Shown: positions 1 to 8,049 of the stretch, one piece after another
Layout of the letters: each line of letters begins with the position of its first letter
Numbering within the stretch: position 1 is the stretch's first letter
Source of the DNA: Mailhella sp.
GTDB lineage: Bacteria; Desulfobacterota; Desulfovibrionia; Desulfovibrionales; Desulfovibrionaceae
DNA: 17,574 bases
Assembly (NCBI GenBank): GCA_020024815.1
Contig: JAHHTE010000028.1
Span: 1 to 17,574 of the forward strand
Reading direction: 5' to 3'
The notes under the pieces: model-generated
Seen by the model: only the letters and a program-made list of their open reading frames with translations
What the model was told of the DNA's origin: nothing
The model's database searches: none
Made by a program: the position numbers and the translations under genes

Positions 1-1330
1 AAAAATCAATAAGTCCTTCGTCAAGATAAGAAAATTCAACTTCGCTTAATTTTATAGCGTTTGGAAGATCATCATTGGTATTTAAAAGGAAAGAATTAAA
101 AGTATCACCAGTAAGAATAAAAGCATAATCTTTTTCTAAAAGTTTTGCTATGGATTTTACACTAATAGTTGCAAGTTCATTAGCTGATACTGTGCTTTCA
201 TCATTTAAAATTTTAGTTTCTTTATCATAAACTTTTTTATTAGTTCCATGAAGAATAAAACCATTTTTAAATTTATCAGCAACAAGAGTATTTACAGCAT
301 TGATTGGTAAAATTGTAAAATATTCATGTGGAATTGTTATATTACCATAAGAAGAATCAAGGGTAACATTTTTATCTGTTTCTTCAATGTTGATGGTGAA
401 TTTATCTAAGTTAATTGGTTTTGTAACTACGGAACTAAGTTCACTTAAAGTAAGATTTACATTTTCAATACTTGTACTTGCAAAAGGAATATTTGTAATT
501 TTTGTAAGTTCAAGAAGTAATTCATTTGATAAATTTTCATATTCAACTAATGATTGTGTTGAATCTTGATTTGCTTCTGAAATTTCAATTTTATTAAGTT
601 GCATTGCAAGTTGAGTTAATTTGGCAAGATGTTTTGCAGTAGGAAGAGCCATATCTGTAATATTGAATTTTTCAATAGTGAGTTTTGCTGTATCAGCTGT
701 AAAAGCTATGTTATTGTAATCAATATTAGTTTTGTTTGACTCACTAGGAGCAACAATAAAATCAGCAATAGCTAATTGAGCAATATCTTCTGATCCTTTT
801 TTTATATCAAAATTAATATCTTTATAATTAATACCATTATGTTTAAAATCTAAGATTGTTTGAAAATATTTTTCTGAAAAACGGTCAGTTTTATGTAAAT
901 TAATTAACTCTTTAATATTAAGCTTGGGGGAGTCAACATTAAAATGTCCAATAGTAGAAACAAGTTCTTCATTTCCATAAAGAGAAAAAACAATTTTATA
1001 ATCAGTTAATGATAATTGATCACAAATTAGAGTTGAGTCAAAACTATTATTGTTAATTACATCTTTAGAAATTCCTTTTATTGTAATTTCTTTTATTGAA
1101 CTAGATATATTGGCATCTTTCTCTTGTTCTGTGTAATTAGCTTCAACATCATGTATTTTAAGTGTTTGTGAGAATATATTATAATCAATAGAACCATGTT
1201 TAATACCATAAGAGTCTAATTTCTCACTAGTAATTGTTTCAACTTGAGAATTGATAGATTCGGTAAATATGTATCCGCCTCCACCAAGTATAGCAAGTGC
1301 TGCAATACCTATAATTATTTTTTTACTCAT
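1..1330 (-). CDS. Unrecognised membrane-anchored protein, C-terminus beyond the window
   Basis: The minus strand is open from an ATG at 1330 down to base 1 (443 codons, no stop), so the gene continues off the left edge. A GAGG ribosome site at 1339-1336 lies 5 nt before the ATG. The protein starts MSKKIIIGIAALAILGGGGY, a short positive end plus one hydrophobic segment (residues about 4-21) with no lipobox, so it is probably an inner-membrane anchor with a periplasmic body. The rest is polar, rich in Asn, Ile, Lys and Thr, without catalytic motifs or Cys pairs. Segments such as SQTLKIHDVEAN (54-65) and the last visible stretch LSEVEFSYLDEGLIDF recall the alternating beta-strand style of AsmA/DUF945-like envelope proteins, but this is impression, not homology. 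It is divergent from ctp and has its own promoter. That it is a real gene is near certain; its function is unknown. Confidence 0.85.
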   Translation of the reverse strand, partial: MSKKIIIGIAALAILGGGGYIFTESINSQVETITSEKLDSYGIKHGSIDYNIFSQTLKIHDVEANYTEQEKDANISSSIKEITIKGISKDVINNNSFDSTLICDQLSLTDYKIVFSLYGNEELVSTIGHFNVDSPKLNIKELINLHKTDRFSEKYFQTILDFKHNGINYKDINFDIKKGSEDIAQLAIADFIVAPSESNKTNIDYNNIAFTADTAKLTIEKFNITDMALPTAKHLAKLTQLAMQLNKIEISEANQDSTQSLVEYENLSNELLLELTKITNIPFASTSIENVNLTLSELSSVVTKPINLDKFTINIEETDKNVTLDSSYGNITIPHEYFTILPINAVNTLVADKFKNGFILHGTNKKVYDKETKILNDESTVSANELATISVKSIAKLLEKDYAFILTGDTFNSFLLNTNDDLPNAIKLSEVEFSYLDEGLIDF

Positions 1331-1357
1331 AATTTCCTCACTTTTCTAAAGAGTTAG

Positions 1358-1388
1358 ATTATATTAATGAGTTTTATTTTATTGTCAA
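1358..1388 (-). promoter_or_regulatory. Sigma-70 type promoter of the leftward gene
   Basis: On the minus strand a perfect TTGACA (1388-1383) and a perfect TATAAT (1363-1358) are separated by 19 nt, slightly longer than the usual 17. Transcription would start near 1351, giving a leader of about 20 nt to the ATG at 1330. Confidence 0.7.
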
Positions 1389-1424
1389 CTCTCATTATTT
1401 TAGTTAAGAATGTCTTTTTATATC

Positions 1425-1452
1425 TTGCTATTAAATGAAAAATGTATAAAAT
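1425..1452 (+). promoter_or_regulatory. Possible promoter of ctp
   Basis: TTGCTA (1425-1430, 4/6 match to the -35 consensus) and TAAAAT (1447-1452, 5/6 match to the -10) are 16 nt apart, upstream of the AGGAGG ribosome site at 1470-1475. The region is very AT-rich, so chance matches are likely. Confidence 0.35.
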
Positions 1453-1480
1453 ATTTGCTATTGTTGTTTAGGAGGATTAA

Positions 1481-2764
1481 ATGCGAAAATTTATACGAAC
1501 TACGGTTTGTTTTTCCGTTATTTCCGCAGCATTTTTAGCTGGTGGAACGTTTATGAAAGCTGTAAGTGCTGATGCTGATTATGATTCTTTGAGACGTTTT
1601 AGTCAAGTTCTTGATATAGTTGAACAATATTATGTTGAAGATGTAAAGCAACCAAAACTTATTGATGGAGCTTTAAAGGGTATGTTGCAAGGTCTTGATC
1701 CTCATTCAACTATGATGGATAAAGATGAATTCAAGCAAATGCAAGAAACAAATGTAGGAAAATTTAGCGGTATTGGTGTAGAAATCACAACTGCTAATGG
1801 TCTTGTTACTGTTGTTTCTCCTATTGAAGATACTCCAGCATATAAAGCAGGTATTAAAGCTGGGGATCAGATTTTATCTATTGACGGTAAATTTACAGAT
1901 CAAATGACATTATCTGAAGCTGCAACATTAATGCGTGGAAAAAAAGGTACAGAACTTACTTTACTTGTTTTACATAAAAATAGTGCAAAACCTGTTACTA
2001 TAAAATTAAAACGTGATGATATTCCTTATATTACTGTAAAAGCAAAAGAATTGGAAGAAGGGTATCATTGGATAAGACTTACACGTTTTAGTGAAAATAC
2101 TTCTGATGATTTAAGAAAAGAATTAAATAAAGCAACTAAAAAAGGAAATATCAAAGGTATTATTTTAGATATGCGTAATAATCCTGGTGGATTAGTTGAT
2201 CAAGCTATAAAAATTTCTGATATGTTTCTTGGTGATGGGCTTGTTATGTCTATGCGTGGTCGTGATGGAAATGATCAAGTAGAATATACAGCACAAAATC
2301 AAAAAGATGATATTAAAGCTCCTCTCGTTGTACTTGTAAATGCTGGATCTGCGTCAGCTTCTGAAATTGTTGCTGGTGCTTTGAGTGATAGAAAACGAGC
2401 ATTAATTGTTGGTGAAAAAACTTTTGGAAAGGGATCTGTACAAAATGTTATTCCTCTTCCTGATGGAACAGGATTAAAACTTACTGTTGCTCTTTATTAT
2501 ACTCCTTCTGGAAAATCTATCCAAGCAGAGGGTATTACTCCTGATTTTGAAGTGCTTTGGGAGAATTCACGAGATAATAAAGATGAAGATGCTCTTTCTG
2601 TTCGTGAAAAGGATCTTACAAGACATTTAGAAACAGGTAATAATGCAAAAGAAAAGAAAGCAATTCAAGATAAGGAAGCAAAAGAACTTTTGCGTCTTGA
2701 TAATCAACTTCGTGTTGCATTACAACTTGTAAAATCTTTGCCTACTATTCAAAAAATCAAATAA
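1481..2764 (+). CDS. ctpA: C-terminal processing protease, S41 family (CtpA-like)
   Basis: Periplasmic serine protease that trims C-termini of envelope proteins. The 427-aa length is normal for the CtpA class. It has a signal peptide or anchor (residues 1-30, ending VSA-DAD), a PDZ domain (about 93-175, with the carboxylate-binding loop at GKFSGIGVEI), then the S41 catalytic core. The catalytic motif GSASASEI places the serine at S292; TFGKG gives the general base K317; Q321 follows four residues later. This reproduces the Ser-Lys-Gln spacing known from B. subtilis CtpB. The tail (about 360-427) is charged and probably helical. A strong AGGAGG site lies 5 nt before the ATG. The following gene is a YibQ-type deacetylase; protease plus deacetylase next to envC is a common proteobacterial envelope cluster, but envC is not upstream here. 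A terminator follows. Confidence 0.95.
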   Translation: MRKFIRTTVCFSVISAAFLAGGTFMKAVSADADYDSLRRFSQVLDIVEQYYVEDVKQPKLIDGALKGMLQGLDPHSTMMDKDEFKQMQETNVGKFSGIGVEITTANGLVTVVSPIEDTPAYKAGIKAGDQILSIDGKFTDQMTLSEAATLMRGKKGTELTLLVLHKNSAKPVTIKLKRDDIPYITVKAKELEEGYHWIRLTRFSENTSDDLRKELNKATKKGNIKGIILDMRNNPGGLVDQAIKISDMFLGDGLVMSMRGRDGNDQVEYTAQNQKDDIKAPLVVLVNAGSASASEIVAGALSDRKRALIVGEKTFGKGSVQNVIPLPDGTGLKLTVALYYTPSGKSIQAEGITPDFEVLWENSRDNKDEDALSVREKDLTRHLETGNNAKEKKAIQDKEAKELLRLDNQLRVALQLVKSLPTIQKIK

Positions 2765-2800
2765 ATTAAAATAGACAGATTTTTCAAATTTGTTTAATAT

Positions 2801-2829
2801 AAGGACTTGGTAAAACAAGTCCTTTTTTA
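2801..2829 (+). terminator. Rho-independent terminator after ctp
   Basis: A 9-bp perfect stem, AAGGACTTG (2801-2809) with CAAGTCCTT (2816-2824), has a 6-nt loop and runs into a T tract. It lies between ctp and the deacetylase, so the latter may depend on read-through or on a weak promoter near 2830. Confidence 0.85.
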
Positions 2830-2844
2830 TGGTTAAAATAACGT

Positions 2845-4227
2845 ATGAATATAAAAGAAAAAAATATTGAGCAGATGTATGAAGGAATAAAAAGAATTTT
2901 TGGAGGTTTTTTTGTTTTTTCTTTTTGTTTAGCTCTTTATTTTGGTTCATCTGCAATTTTATCGCATTTTTTTTATGAGTCAGATAGTTTTGCTGTAAAA
3001 GAAAATGCTGTTCCTGGTATACGCTTAACTACAAAGAAAAAAGAAGAATTAAAAAGAATTGAAGAACAAAGTATTCTTACTTCAAAAGTGGAAAAATATG
3101 ATGTAAGTGCAATACAGATTCAAGCATATTCAGCTTATGAAGATCCTTTTCAAAATATTGTGGAGTATATTCAAATTAAGAATAATGATCATAAGCAAAT
3201 TTTACAAGATATAAAAAAGATACATCACGTATTACGGGATTTTTTATTTCAAGAATTCCCTAAAAAACACGTTATTTATGCAGAAAGTGGAGAACATTTT
3301 GATAATTTAAATAGAGGCTATCCCTTTGTTGCATTTCAGTTAGTACATGAAGAATCACCCTTATATTTATATTATTTAGGTGCAGAGAAAAATCGTTTTT
3401 TTATAAAGTTAAAAAATTATATAAAAAAGAATAAATTACCTTGTCAGATTTATGATGAAGGAAGTTTTTTTTATGTAATGTATAAGAATCGTATAACACA
3501 TGTTATACGATTACGTGAACTTGAAGAAAGAATGGGAACAATTTCTCTTTTAAATATAGATAAATTTTATATGACAATAATCCTTGATGATGCTGGAGAA
3601 AATTTACCATTAGCAAAAGAATGTATGGATTTGCCATATCCTGTTATTTTATCTATTTGGCCAAAATCAACCCATGCTGTTACTATTGCTGTTTTGGCTC
3701 ATGAAAAGGGACTTCCTGTTTTTTTACACCAGCCAATGGAAGCATATCCGCATGAAGGGAAAAATATGGGTATTGGTGGAGGAGGCTTATATACAAATAT
3801 GAGCTATAAACAAATGTATGATATTTTGTCAGAAAATATAAAAAAAATTCCTTATGTACAAGGTATGAATAATCATATGGGATCTAAGTTTACAGAAGAT
3901 CCAAAAGCAGTAGAAAAATTTTTGCGTGCAACACGAGAAATAAAACCAGTTTTAGTTTTATTAGATAGTGTAACAGGAAATAATTCTAAATTATATAAGA
4001 TAGGTAAAGAACATAATTTTTTTATTACAAAACGAGATTTTTTTATTGATAATTCCTCTGATCAAAAAAGAATTATGAAAGAATTGAATAAAGCATATAT
4101 TTATGCACAACAGCATAAAAAAGTAGTTATTATAGGGCATGTGCGTAAATCTACTTTGGAAGTATTAAAAAATTGGCGAAATTATCGGAATGATGATTTA
4201 TCCTTTTCTTTACCTGCTGTTTTTTAA
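2845..4227 (+). CDS. Divergent polysaccharide deacetylase (YibQ/DUF610 family)
   Basis: Predicted envelope protein with a carbohydrate-deacetylase-like domain; the exact substrate of this family is not established. The protein has 460 aa: a short cytoplasmic tail, one membrane segment (about 19-40), a 200-residue lysine-rich periplasmic stretch without known motifs, then the C-terminal domain (about 240-455). Visible family signatures are the IILDDAG strand (D248, D249), LHQPMEA (H295), NNHMGS (N342, N343, H344), the LDS strand near 373-375 and GHVR with H432. No good Shine-Dalgarno precedes the ATG at 2845; an in-frame ATG at 2875 (residue 11) is an alternative but is no better supported, and the first keeps the positive residues before the membrane segment. 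It follows ctp in the same direction after a terminator hairpin. The family call is firm; the enzymatic role is inferred. Confidence 0.88.
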   Translation: MNIKEKNIEQMYEGIKRIFGGFFVFSFCLALYFGSSAILSHFFYESDSFAVKENAVPGIRLTTKKKEELKRIEEQSILTSKVEKYDVSAIQIQAYSAYEDPFQNIVEYIQIKNNDHKQILQDIKKIHHVLRDFLFQEFPKKHVIYAESGEHFDNLNRGYPFVAFQLVHEESPLYLYYLGAEKNRFFIKLKNYIKKNKLPCQIYDEGSFFYVMYKNRITHVIRLRELEERMGTISLLNIDKFYMTIILDDAGENLPLAKECMDLPYPVILSIWPKSTHAVTIAVLAHEKGLPVFLHQPMEAYPHEGKNMGIGGGGLYTNMSYKQMYDILSENIKKIPYVQGMNNHMGSKFTEDPKAVEKFLRATREIKPVLVLLDSVTGNNSKLYKIGKEHNFFITKRDFFIDNSSDQKRIMKELNKAYIYAQQHKKVVIIGHVRKSTLEVLKNWRNYRNDDLSFSLPAVF

Positions 4228-4247
4228 TGTTTGAATAATGATATTTT

Positions 4248-4342
4248 TTTGAGAGGGGAACTTTTGAAAAAGTTCCCCTCTCAAGCTCTTCCCTCAAAAC
4301 TTTTTAATTTAAAAACTCTTTTGCGTGCAAAAGAGTTTTTTT
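4248..4342 (+). repeat. Dispersed palindromic repeat, copy 1 (complete)
   Basis: Three modules. First, a perfect 17-bp dyad (4249-4265 with 4268-4284) whose arm is TTGAGAGGGGAACTTTT. Second, a linker containing CTCAAAACTTTTTAAT (4293-4308). Third, a perfect 14-bp dyad (4311-4324 with 4327-4340) running into T residues. The same modules recur after the corA-like gene (9711-9806) and, inverted and incomplete, at 17522-17574. Palindromes of this GGGG...TTTTGAAAAAG...CCCC style are familiar from Desulfovibrio intergenic regions from memory. Confidence 0.85.
4311..4342 (+). terminator. Terminator hairpin of the deacetylase (repeat module B)
   Basis: AAAAACTCTTTTGC (4311-4324) pairs with GCAAAAGAGTTTTT (4327-4340) and continues as T residues: an almost ideal rho-independent terminator. 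The identical 30-nt stem appears at 9774-9803. Confidence 0.85.
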
Positions 4343-4358
4343 GTTGTGCTAAAGCGAC

Positions 4359-4392
4359 AATAAAACCACCCGCTAAGCAGGTGGTCTTTATT
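4359..4392. terminator. Hairpin between convergent genes, possibly bidirectional terminator
   Basis: ACCACC (4365-4370) pairs with GGTGGT (4380-4385). An inner GC/GC stem adds a 3-nt loop, and AATAAA/TTTATT flanks pair if C4386 is bulged out. Read on the minus strand the stem ends in TTTTATT, so it could back up ssb termination. Hairpins of this CCACC-GC-GGTGG type also occur at the ends of IS200/IS605-type elements, but no transposase is nearby. Confidence 0.5.
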
Positions 4393-4456
4393 ATAAAAAT
4401 GAAATAGATAATATTATAATTTTTTATAAGTAAAGTAAGATTTTTTGTATAGATAA

Positions 4457-4480
4457 AAGAAAACCCCACTAAAAGTGGGG
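4457..4480 (-). terminator. Rho-independent terminator of ssb
   Basis: On the minus strand CCCCACT (4480-4474), a TTT loop and AGTGGGG (4470-4464) form a 7-bp GC-rich stem followed by TTTTC and more T residues. It starts 5 nt after the ssb stop codon. Confidence 0.85.
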
Positions 4481-4485
4481 AATTT

Positions 4486-4950
4486 TTAGAAAGGAGTATC
4501 GTCCATATCACTAGCTTCACTAGGAAATGGGGATCCATAATCTTCCATTTGTTGATTATTTTGCATATTTTTTGTTGTACGTGGAGCAGGTGGGGTATAT
4601 TCATCACCACTATTTACTCTATCACTTTTCCTATCAAGAAAACGTACGGTATTTGCAACAATATCAGTGGAATAACGGTCTTGACCTTGTTGGTCTTGCC
4701 ATTTTCTTGTTTGAATTCTGCCTTCTACATACACAAGGCTACCTTTACTAAGGTATTGTGCACAGTTTTCTGCAGCTTTTTGGAAAACAGAAACTCTATG
4801 CCATTCTGTTCTATCCACTCTGTTACCATCACGATCCATATAACTTTCATCTGTTGCAACAGTAAGAGTTGTAACAGGCATGCCACTTTGTGTGTATTTT
4901 AATTCAGGATCACGTCCTAAGCGTCCAATTATCATAGCTTTATTTAACAT
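4486..4950 (-). CDS. ssb: Single-stranded DNA-binding protein
   Basis: Coats single-stranded DNA in replication, repair and recombination and recruits partners through its C-terminal tip. The 154-aa protein opens with the typical MLNKAMIIGRLGRDPE; the OB fold covers about residues 1-108 and includes the conserved TEWHRV (48-53), YVEGRI (74-79) and YSTDIVA (93-99). A low-complexity Gln/Asn/Pro linker (about 110-145) follows, and the protein ends in the acidic tip DMDDTPF (148-154), close to the consensus DDIPF. A GGAG ribosome site lies upstream of the ATG at 4950. The gene is a single-gene unit with its own promoter and terminator, convergent with the deacetylase gene and divergent from cysS. 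Confidence 0.97.
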   Translation of the reverse strand: MLNKAMIIGRLGRDPELKYTQSGMPVTTLTVATDESYMDRDGNRVDRTEWHRVSVFQKAAENCAQYLSKGSLVYVEGRIQTRKWQDQQGQDRYSTDIVANTVRFLDRKSDRVNSGDEYTPPAPRTTKNMQNNQQMEDYGSPFPSEASDMDDTPF

Positions 4951-4979
4951 AATAAAACTCCAATTTAAATTCGACTAAA

Positions 4980-5008
4980 AGTATAAGCATAATATTTAAA
5001 AAAGACAA
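4980..5008 (-). promoter_or_regulatory. Promoter of ssb
   Basis: On the minus strand TTGTCT (5008-5003, 4/6) and TATACT (4985-4980, 5/6) are separated by exactly 17 nt, about 30 nt upstream of the ssb start and before its GGAG site. Confidence 0.55.
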
Positions 5009-5103
5009 TATATTAAGTATAGATAAAATATATTAAAAAAATCAATATGATAAAAAATAAAGAAAAAATTTGCTTGGGGTCTTTTCTTTGACGGAGAATG
5101 ATT

Positions 5104-5109
5104 TATAAT
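5104..5109 (+). promoter_or_regulatory. Likely -10 box of the cysS operon
   Basis: A perfect TATAAT sits 44 nt before the cysS ATG. The only good -35-like hexamer, TTGACG at 5088-5093, is just 10 nt away, too close for a standard sigma-70 promoter, so the -35 element is unresolved. Confidence 0.4.
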
Positions 5110-5153
5110 ATATACTACTCAAAATAAAAAAATCTATCCGTTAGGGAGTTTTT

Positions 5154-6623
5154 ATGCTTATATACAATTCAATGACAAAAAAGAAAGAAGAATTTATTCC
5201 TCAAGTTGCTGGAAAAGTGGGAATGTATGCTTGTGGAATAACAGCTTATGATCTTTGCCATATTGGTCATGCACGTTCTGCTGTTGTTTTTGATGTAATA
5301 GCACGGTATTTAGAATATAAGGGTAATCAAGTAACATTTGTTCGTAATTTTACTGATGTTGATGATAAAATTATAAAAAAAGCAAATACAGAAAATGTTT
5401 CTAGTGAAGAAATTGCAGAACGTTATATAAAAGCTTTCCATGAAGATATGGATAAATTAAATGTACGTCGTGCAAGTATGGAACCTCGTGCTACTGAATA
5501 TATTCAAGAAATGATTGAACTTTGTGAACGTTTGATTAGTCAAGGTCATGCATATTCAACTCCATCAGGTGATGTGTATTTTAAAGTACGTTCTTTTAAA
5601 GAATATGGAAAATTATCAGGTCGTGATGTTGATGATATGCGTTCAGGAGCTAGAGTTCAACCTGGTGAAGAAAAAGTTGATCCATTAGATTTTGCTCTTT
5701 GGAAAGCTGCAAAACCTGGTGAACCTTTTTGGGAAAGCCCTTGGGGTAAAGGTCGTCCCGGTTGGCATATTGAATGTTCTGCAATGAGTGAGAAAAATTT
5801 ACCATTACCTTTAGATATTCATGGTGGTGGACAAGATTTAATTTTCCCTCACCATGAAAATGAAATAGCTCAAAGTGAAGCTGCATTAGGTAAAGCATTA
5901 GCGAGATTTTGGGTTCATAATGGTTTTGTGCAAATTAATTCTGAAAAAATGTCAAAATCTCTTGGTAATTTTAAAACAATTCGTGATATTTTAGAAACAA
6001 GACACCCTGAAGCATTACGCTTTTTCCTTTTAAGTAAACATTATAGAAGTCCTATTGATTTTAGTTTTGTAACTATGGACGATGCAGAAAAAGGGCTTAT
6101 TCGTGTTTATGAATGTTTAAATGAAGTTTATGCTGCTTTAGAAAAAGACTTTAATAAAAAAATGGCAATGCCAGAAGAAATTATTAAAGAATTTAATGAA
6201 TTGAAAAATGGCTTTATCCAAGCTATGGACGATGATTTTAATACAGCAGGTGCTTTGGGACATATTTTTGGAACAGTACGTTTAGTAAATAGAGTTCTTG
6301 ATGATAAGGCATTGCGTGGTAAAGATGGTACAAAAGCATTTTTAGAAGATGTTGTTCAAGAAGTTAAATTATGGGCAAATATTCTTGGTGTATTTAATCA
6401 TAAACCAAGTGAAATTTTACTTGCTTTAAGAAATCTCAATGCACAACGATTAAATATTGATGTGCAAAAAGTTGAAGAACTTTTAAATGCTCGTGTAGAA
6501 GCAAAGAAAAATAAAGATTTTACAAAAGCAGATGCTATTCGTGAGGAACTTACACAAATGCATGTTGAAGTTCGTGATACTCCAAATGGTCAAGTGTGGG
6601 CTATTAACGAAATTCAAAAATAG
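5154..6623 (+). CDS. cysS: Cysteinyl-tRNA synthetase
   Basis: Class I aminoacyl-tRNA synthetase that charges tRNA-Cys in the cytoplasm. The 489-aa length is close to E. coli CysS (461). The HIGH motif is at 36-39 and KMSKS at 265-269. The four zinc ligands that select cysteine are present as C27, C208, H233 and E237, each one residue before its E. coli counterpart. The GWHIECSAM and HGGGQDLIFPHHENE blocks are intact, and the C-terminal helical and anticodon-binding region runs from about 300 to the end. A GGGAG site at 5144-5148 precedes the ATG. It leads a three-gene unit: the M48 peptidase starts 19 nt after its stop and hslV 9 nt after that. Family and activity are certain on motif grounds. 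Confidence 0.97.
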   Translation: MLIYNSMTKKKEEFIPQVAGKVGMYACGITAYDLCHIGHARSAVVFDVIARYLEYKGNQVTFVRNFTDVDDKIIKKANTENVSSEEIAERYIKAFHEDMDKLNVRRASMEPRATEYIQEMIELCERLISQGHAYSTPSGDVYFKVRSFKEYGKLSGRDVDDMRSGARVQPGEEKVDPLDFALWKAAKPGEPFWESPWGKGRPGWHIECSAMSEKNLPLPLDIHGGGQDLIFPHHENEIAQSEAALGKALARFWVHNGFVQINSEKMSKSLGNFKTIRDILETRHPEALRFFLLSKHYRSPIDFSFVTMDDAEKGLIRVYECLNEVYAALEKDFNKKMAMPEEIIKEFNELKNGFIQAMDDDFNTAGALGHIFGTVRLVNRVLDDKALRGKDGTKAFLEDVVQEVKLWANILGVFNHKPSEILLALRNLNAQRLNIDVQKVEELLNARVEAKKNKDFTKADAIREELTQMHVEVRDTPNGQVWAINEIQK

Positions 6624-6642
6624 TTTTTATTTGTGAGGGAAA

Positions 6643-8040
6643 ATGTTTAGAAAACTTTGTATAGGAGTAATGCTTGTTTTTATAGCAAGCCTTGCTCCTC
6701 AAGGTTCTTATCAAGTACAAGCTGCGTTATTTAAAGAATTTAGCGTTAGTGATGAAAAAAAACTTGCAAAAGAATTTGAAATTTTAGTTAAATCTCGTCT
6801 TCCTCTTATTGAAGACCCTGAAATAAAATTTTATGTTCGATCTGTTGTAGATAGAATTTTAAAAAAAGTTCCTCCACAACCTTTTTCCTTTGAAACAAAT
6901 GTTATTTATAGCCCTATTTTAAATGCATTTGCTACACCTGGTGGTTATGTTTGTGTATTTACTGGATTATTAATAAATTTAGAAGATGAAGATTCTCTAG
7001 CTGGTATTTTATCACATGAAATAGCTCACGTTACACAAAGGCATATTGCATCAAGAATAGATAGAAGTAAGTATTTGAGTATAGGAACTCTTGCAGCTCT
7101 TGTTGGTGCAGCTTTAGCTGGTGGTGGTGAAGGTAGTGGAGCAATTTTAACAGGTGGTATGGCTGCAAGCCAAGCTGCAATGCTTAGTTATGGTCGTGAA
7201 GATGAAAGTGATGCAGATAAATTTGGTTTGCAATATATGGTAAAAGCTGGATATAATCCAAAAGGTATGGCAAAAGCTTTTACTGTATTGCAAACAAAAG
7301 CATTAGGAATTGGATCTGATTTTCCAACATATTTATCTACACACCCTAATATTAATGCTCGTATTGCAACTTCAAATGCATTTATTCGTACCCTATTAAA
7401 AGATATACAAAATAGAAAAAGTGATAATCAACATTTTTTACGGGCAAAAGCAATAGCCGTAGCCTATTATGCTGATCCCCGTTTTGCTGATAATTATTTT
7501 GCAAAAAAGCAAAATTTTTTAGATTATGTAGGATTAGGTGTTTTAGCTAATAAAAGAAATCAAATAAAAGAAGCAGAACAATATTTGTTAAAAGCTGTAT
7601 CATTAGCACCACAAGATACATTATCAAATCGAGAATTAGGACGTTTTTATTTTGAAACTGGTAATTTTATAAAGGCAAAACAATATTTAGAAAAAGCTCT
7701 TTCTTTAAATGCAAAAGAATATATGGCAGCCTTTTTTTATGCAAGAACTCTTGATGCAGAAAATAATGTTTTTGCTGCACAAAAAGAATATGAAAAAGTA
7801 TTAAAATATGCTCCTGAAGATGGAGAAGTTTTAAATTTTTATGGTCGTGTACTTGGTCGTCAAGGTAAAGTTTTTGAAGGGTATAGTCAATTAGCTTTAG
7901 CTGAAATATACCAAAATAATCAAGATAAAGCTCTTTTTTGGATAAAAAAAGCAAAAGAATTAGCAAAAACAGATTTACAAAAAAAAGAATTACAAAAAAT
8001 AACTAAGATTTTAGAAGAACGTCAAAAATATTGGAAATAG
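6643..8040 (+). CDS. Periplasmic M48 metallopeptidase with TPR repeats (BepA-like)
   Basis: Predicted zinc protease/chaperone of the periplasm; relatives such as E. coli BepA (YfgC) handle stalled outer-membrane proteins. The 465-aa protein has a signal peptide (1-28, cleavage after VQA). The peptidase domain (about 40-250) has HEIAH at 125-129 (H125 and H129 bind zinc, E126 is catalytic), the third ligand E188 in an ExxAD motif, and STHPNINARI near 232-241, whose histidine corresponds to the regulatory THP segment of BepA. A glycine/alanine-rich hydrophobic stretch (about 146-180) lies between them. From about 285 to the end are TPR-like helical pairs, for example ANKRNQIKEAEQYLLKAVSL and the following NRELGRFYFETGNFIKAKQY. 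The ribosome site GTGAGGG precedes the ATG. It lies between cysS and hslV in one direction, probably cotranscribed. Confidence 0.92.
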   Translation: MFRKLCIGVMLVFIASLAPQGSYQVQAALFKEFSVSDEKKLAKEFEILVKSRLPLIEDPEIKFYVRSVVDRILKKVPPQPFSFETNVIYSPILNAFATPGGYVCVFTGLLINLEDEDSLAGILSHEIAHVTQRHIASRIDRSKYLSIGTLAALVGAALAGGGEGSGAILTGGMAASQAAMLSYGREDESDADKFGLQYMVKAGYNPKGMAKAFTVLQTKALGIGSDFPTYLSTHPNINARIATSNAFIRTLLKDIQNRKSDNQHFLRAKAIAVAYYADPRFADNYFAKKQNFLDYVGLGVLANKRNQIKEAEQYLLKAVSLAPQDTLSNRELGRFYFETGNFIKAKQYLEKALSLNAKEYMAAFFYARTLDAENNVFAAQKEYEKVLKYAPEDGEVLNFYGRVLGRQGKVFEGYSQLALAEIYQNNQDKALFWIKKAKELAKTDLQKKELQKITKILEERQKYWK

Positions 8041-8049
8041 GGAAATAAT

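Noticed and set aside
387..569. A 60-codon plus-strand open frame near the left edge
   Set aside because: It lies opposite the long continuous minus-strand gene, which has a promoter, a ribosome site and 443 open codons.
4281..4610. A minus-strand open frame of 109 codons across repeat copy 1 and the 3' end of ssb
   Set aside because: It overlaps ssb in another frame and runs through two terminator hairpins and a repeat; it is a chance frame.
4527..4902. Two overlapping plus-strand open frames opposite ssb
   Set aside because: They are antisense shadows of a confidently identified gene with no ribosome sites of their own.
5088..5109. TTGACG followed by TATAAT upstream of cysS as a complete sigma-70 promoter
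   Set aside because: The spacing is only 10 nt, which does not fit sigma-70; only the -10 box was kept as a candidate.
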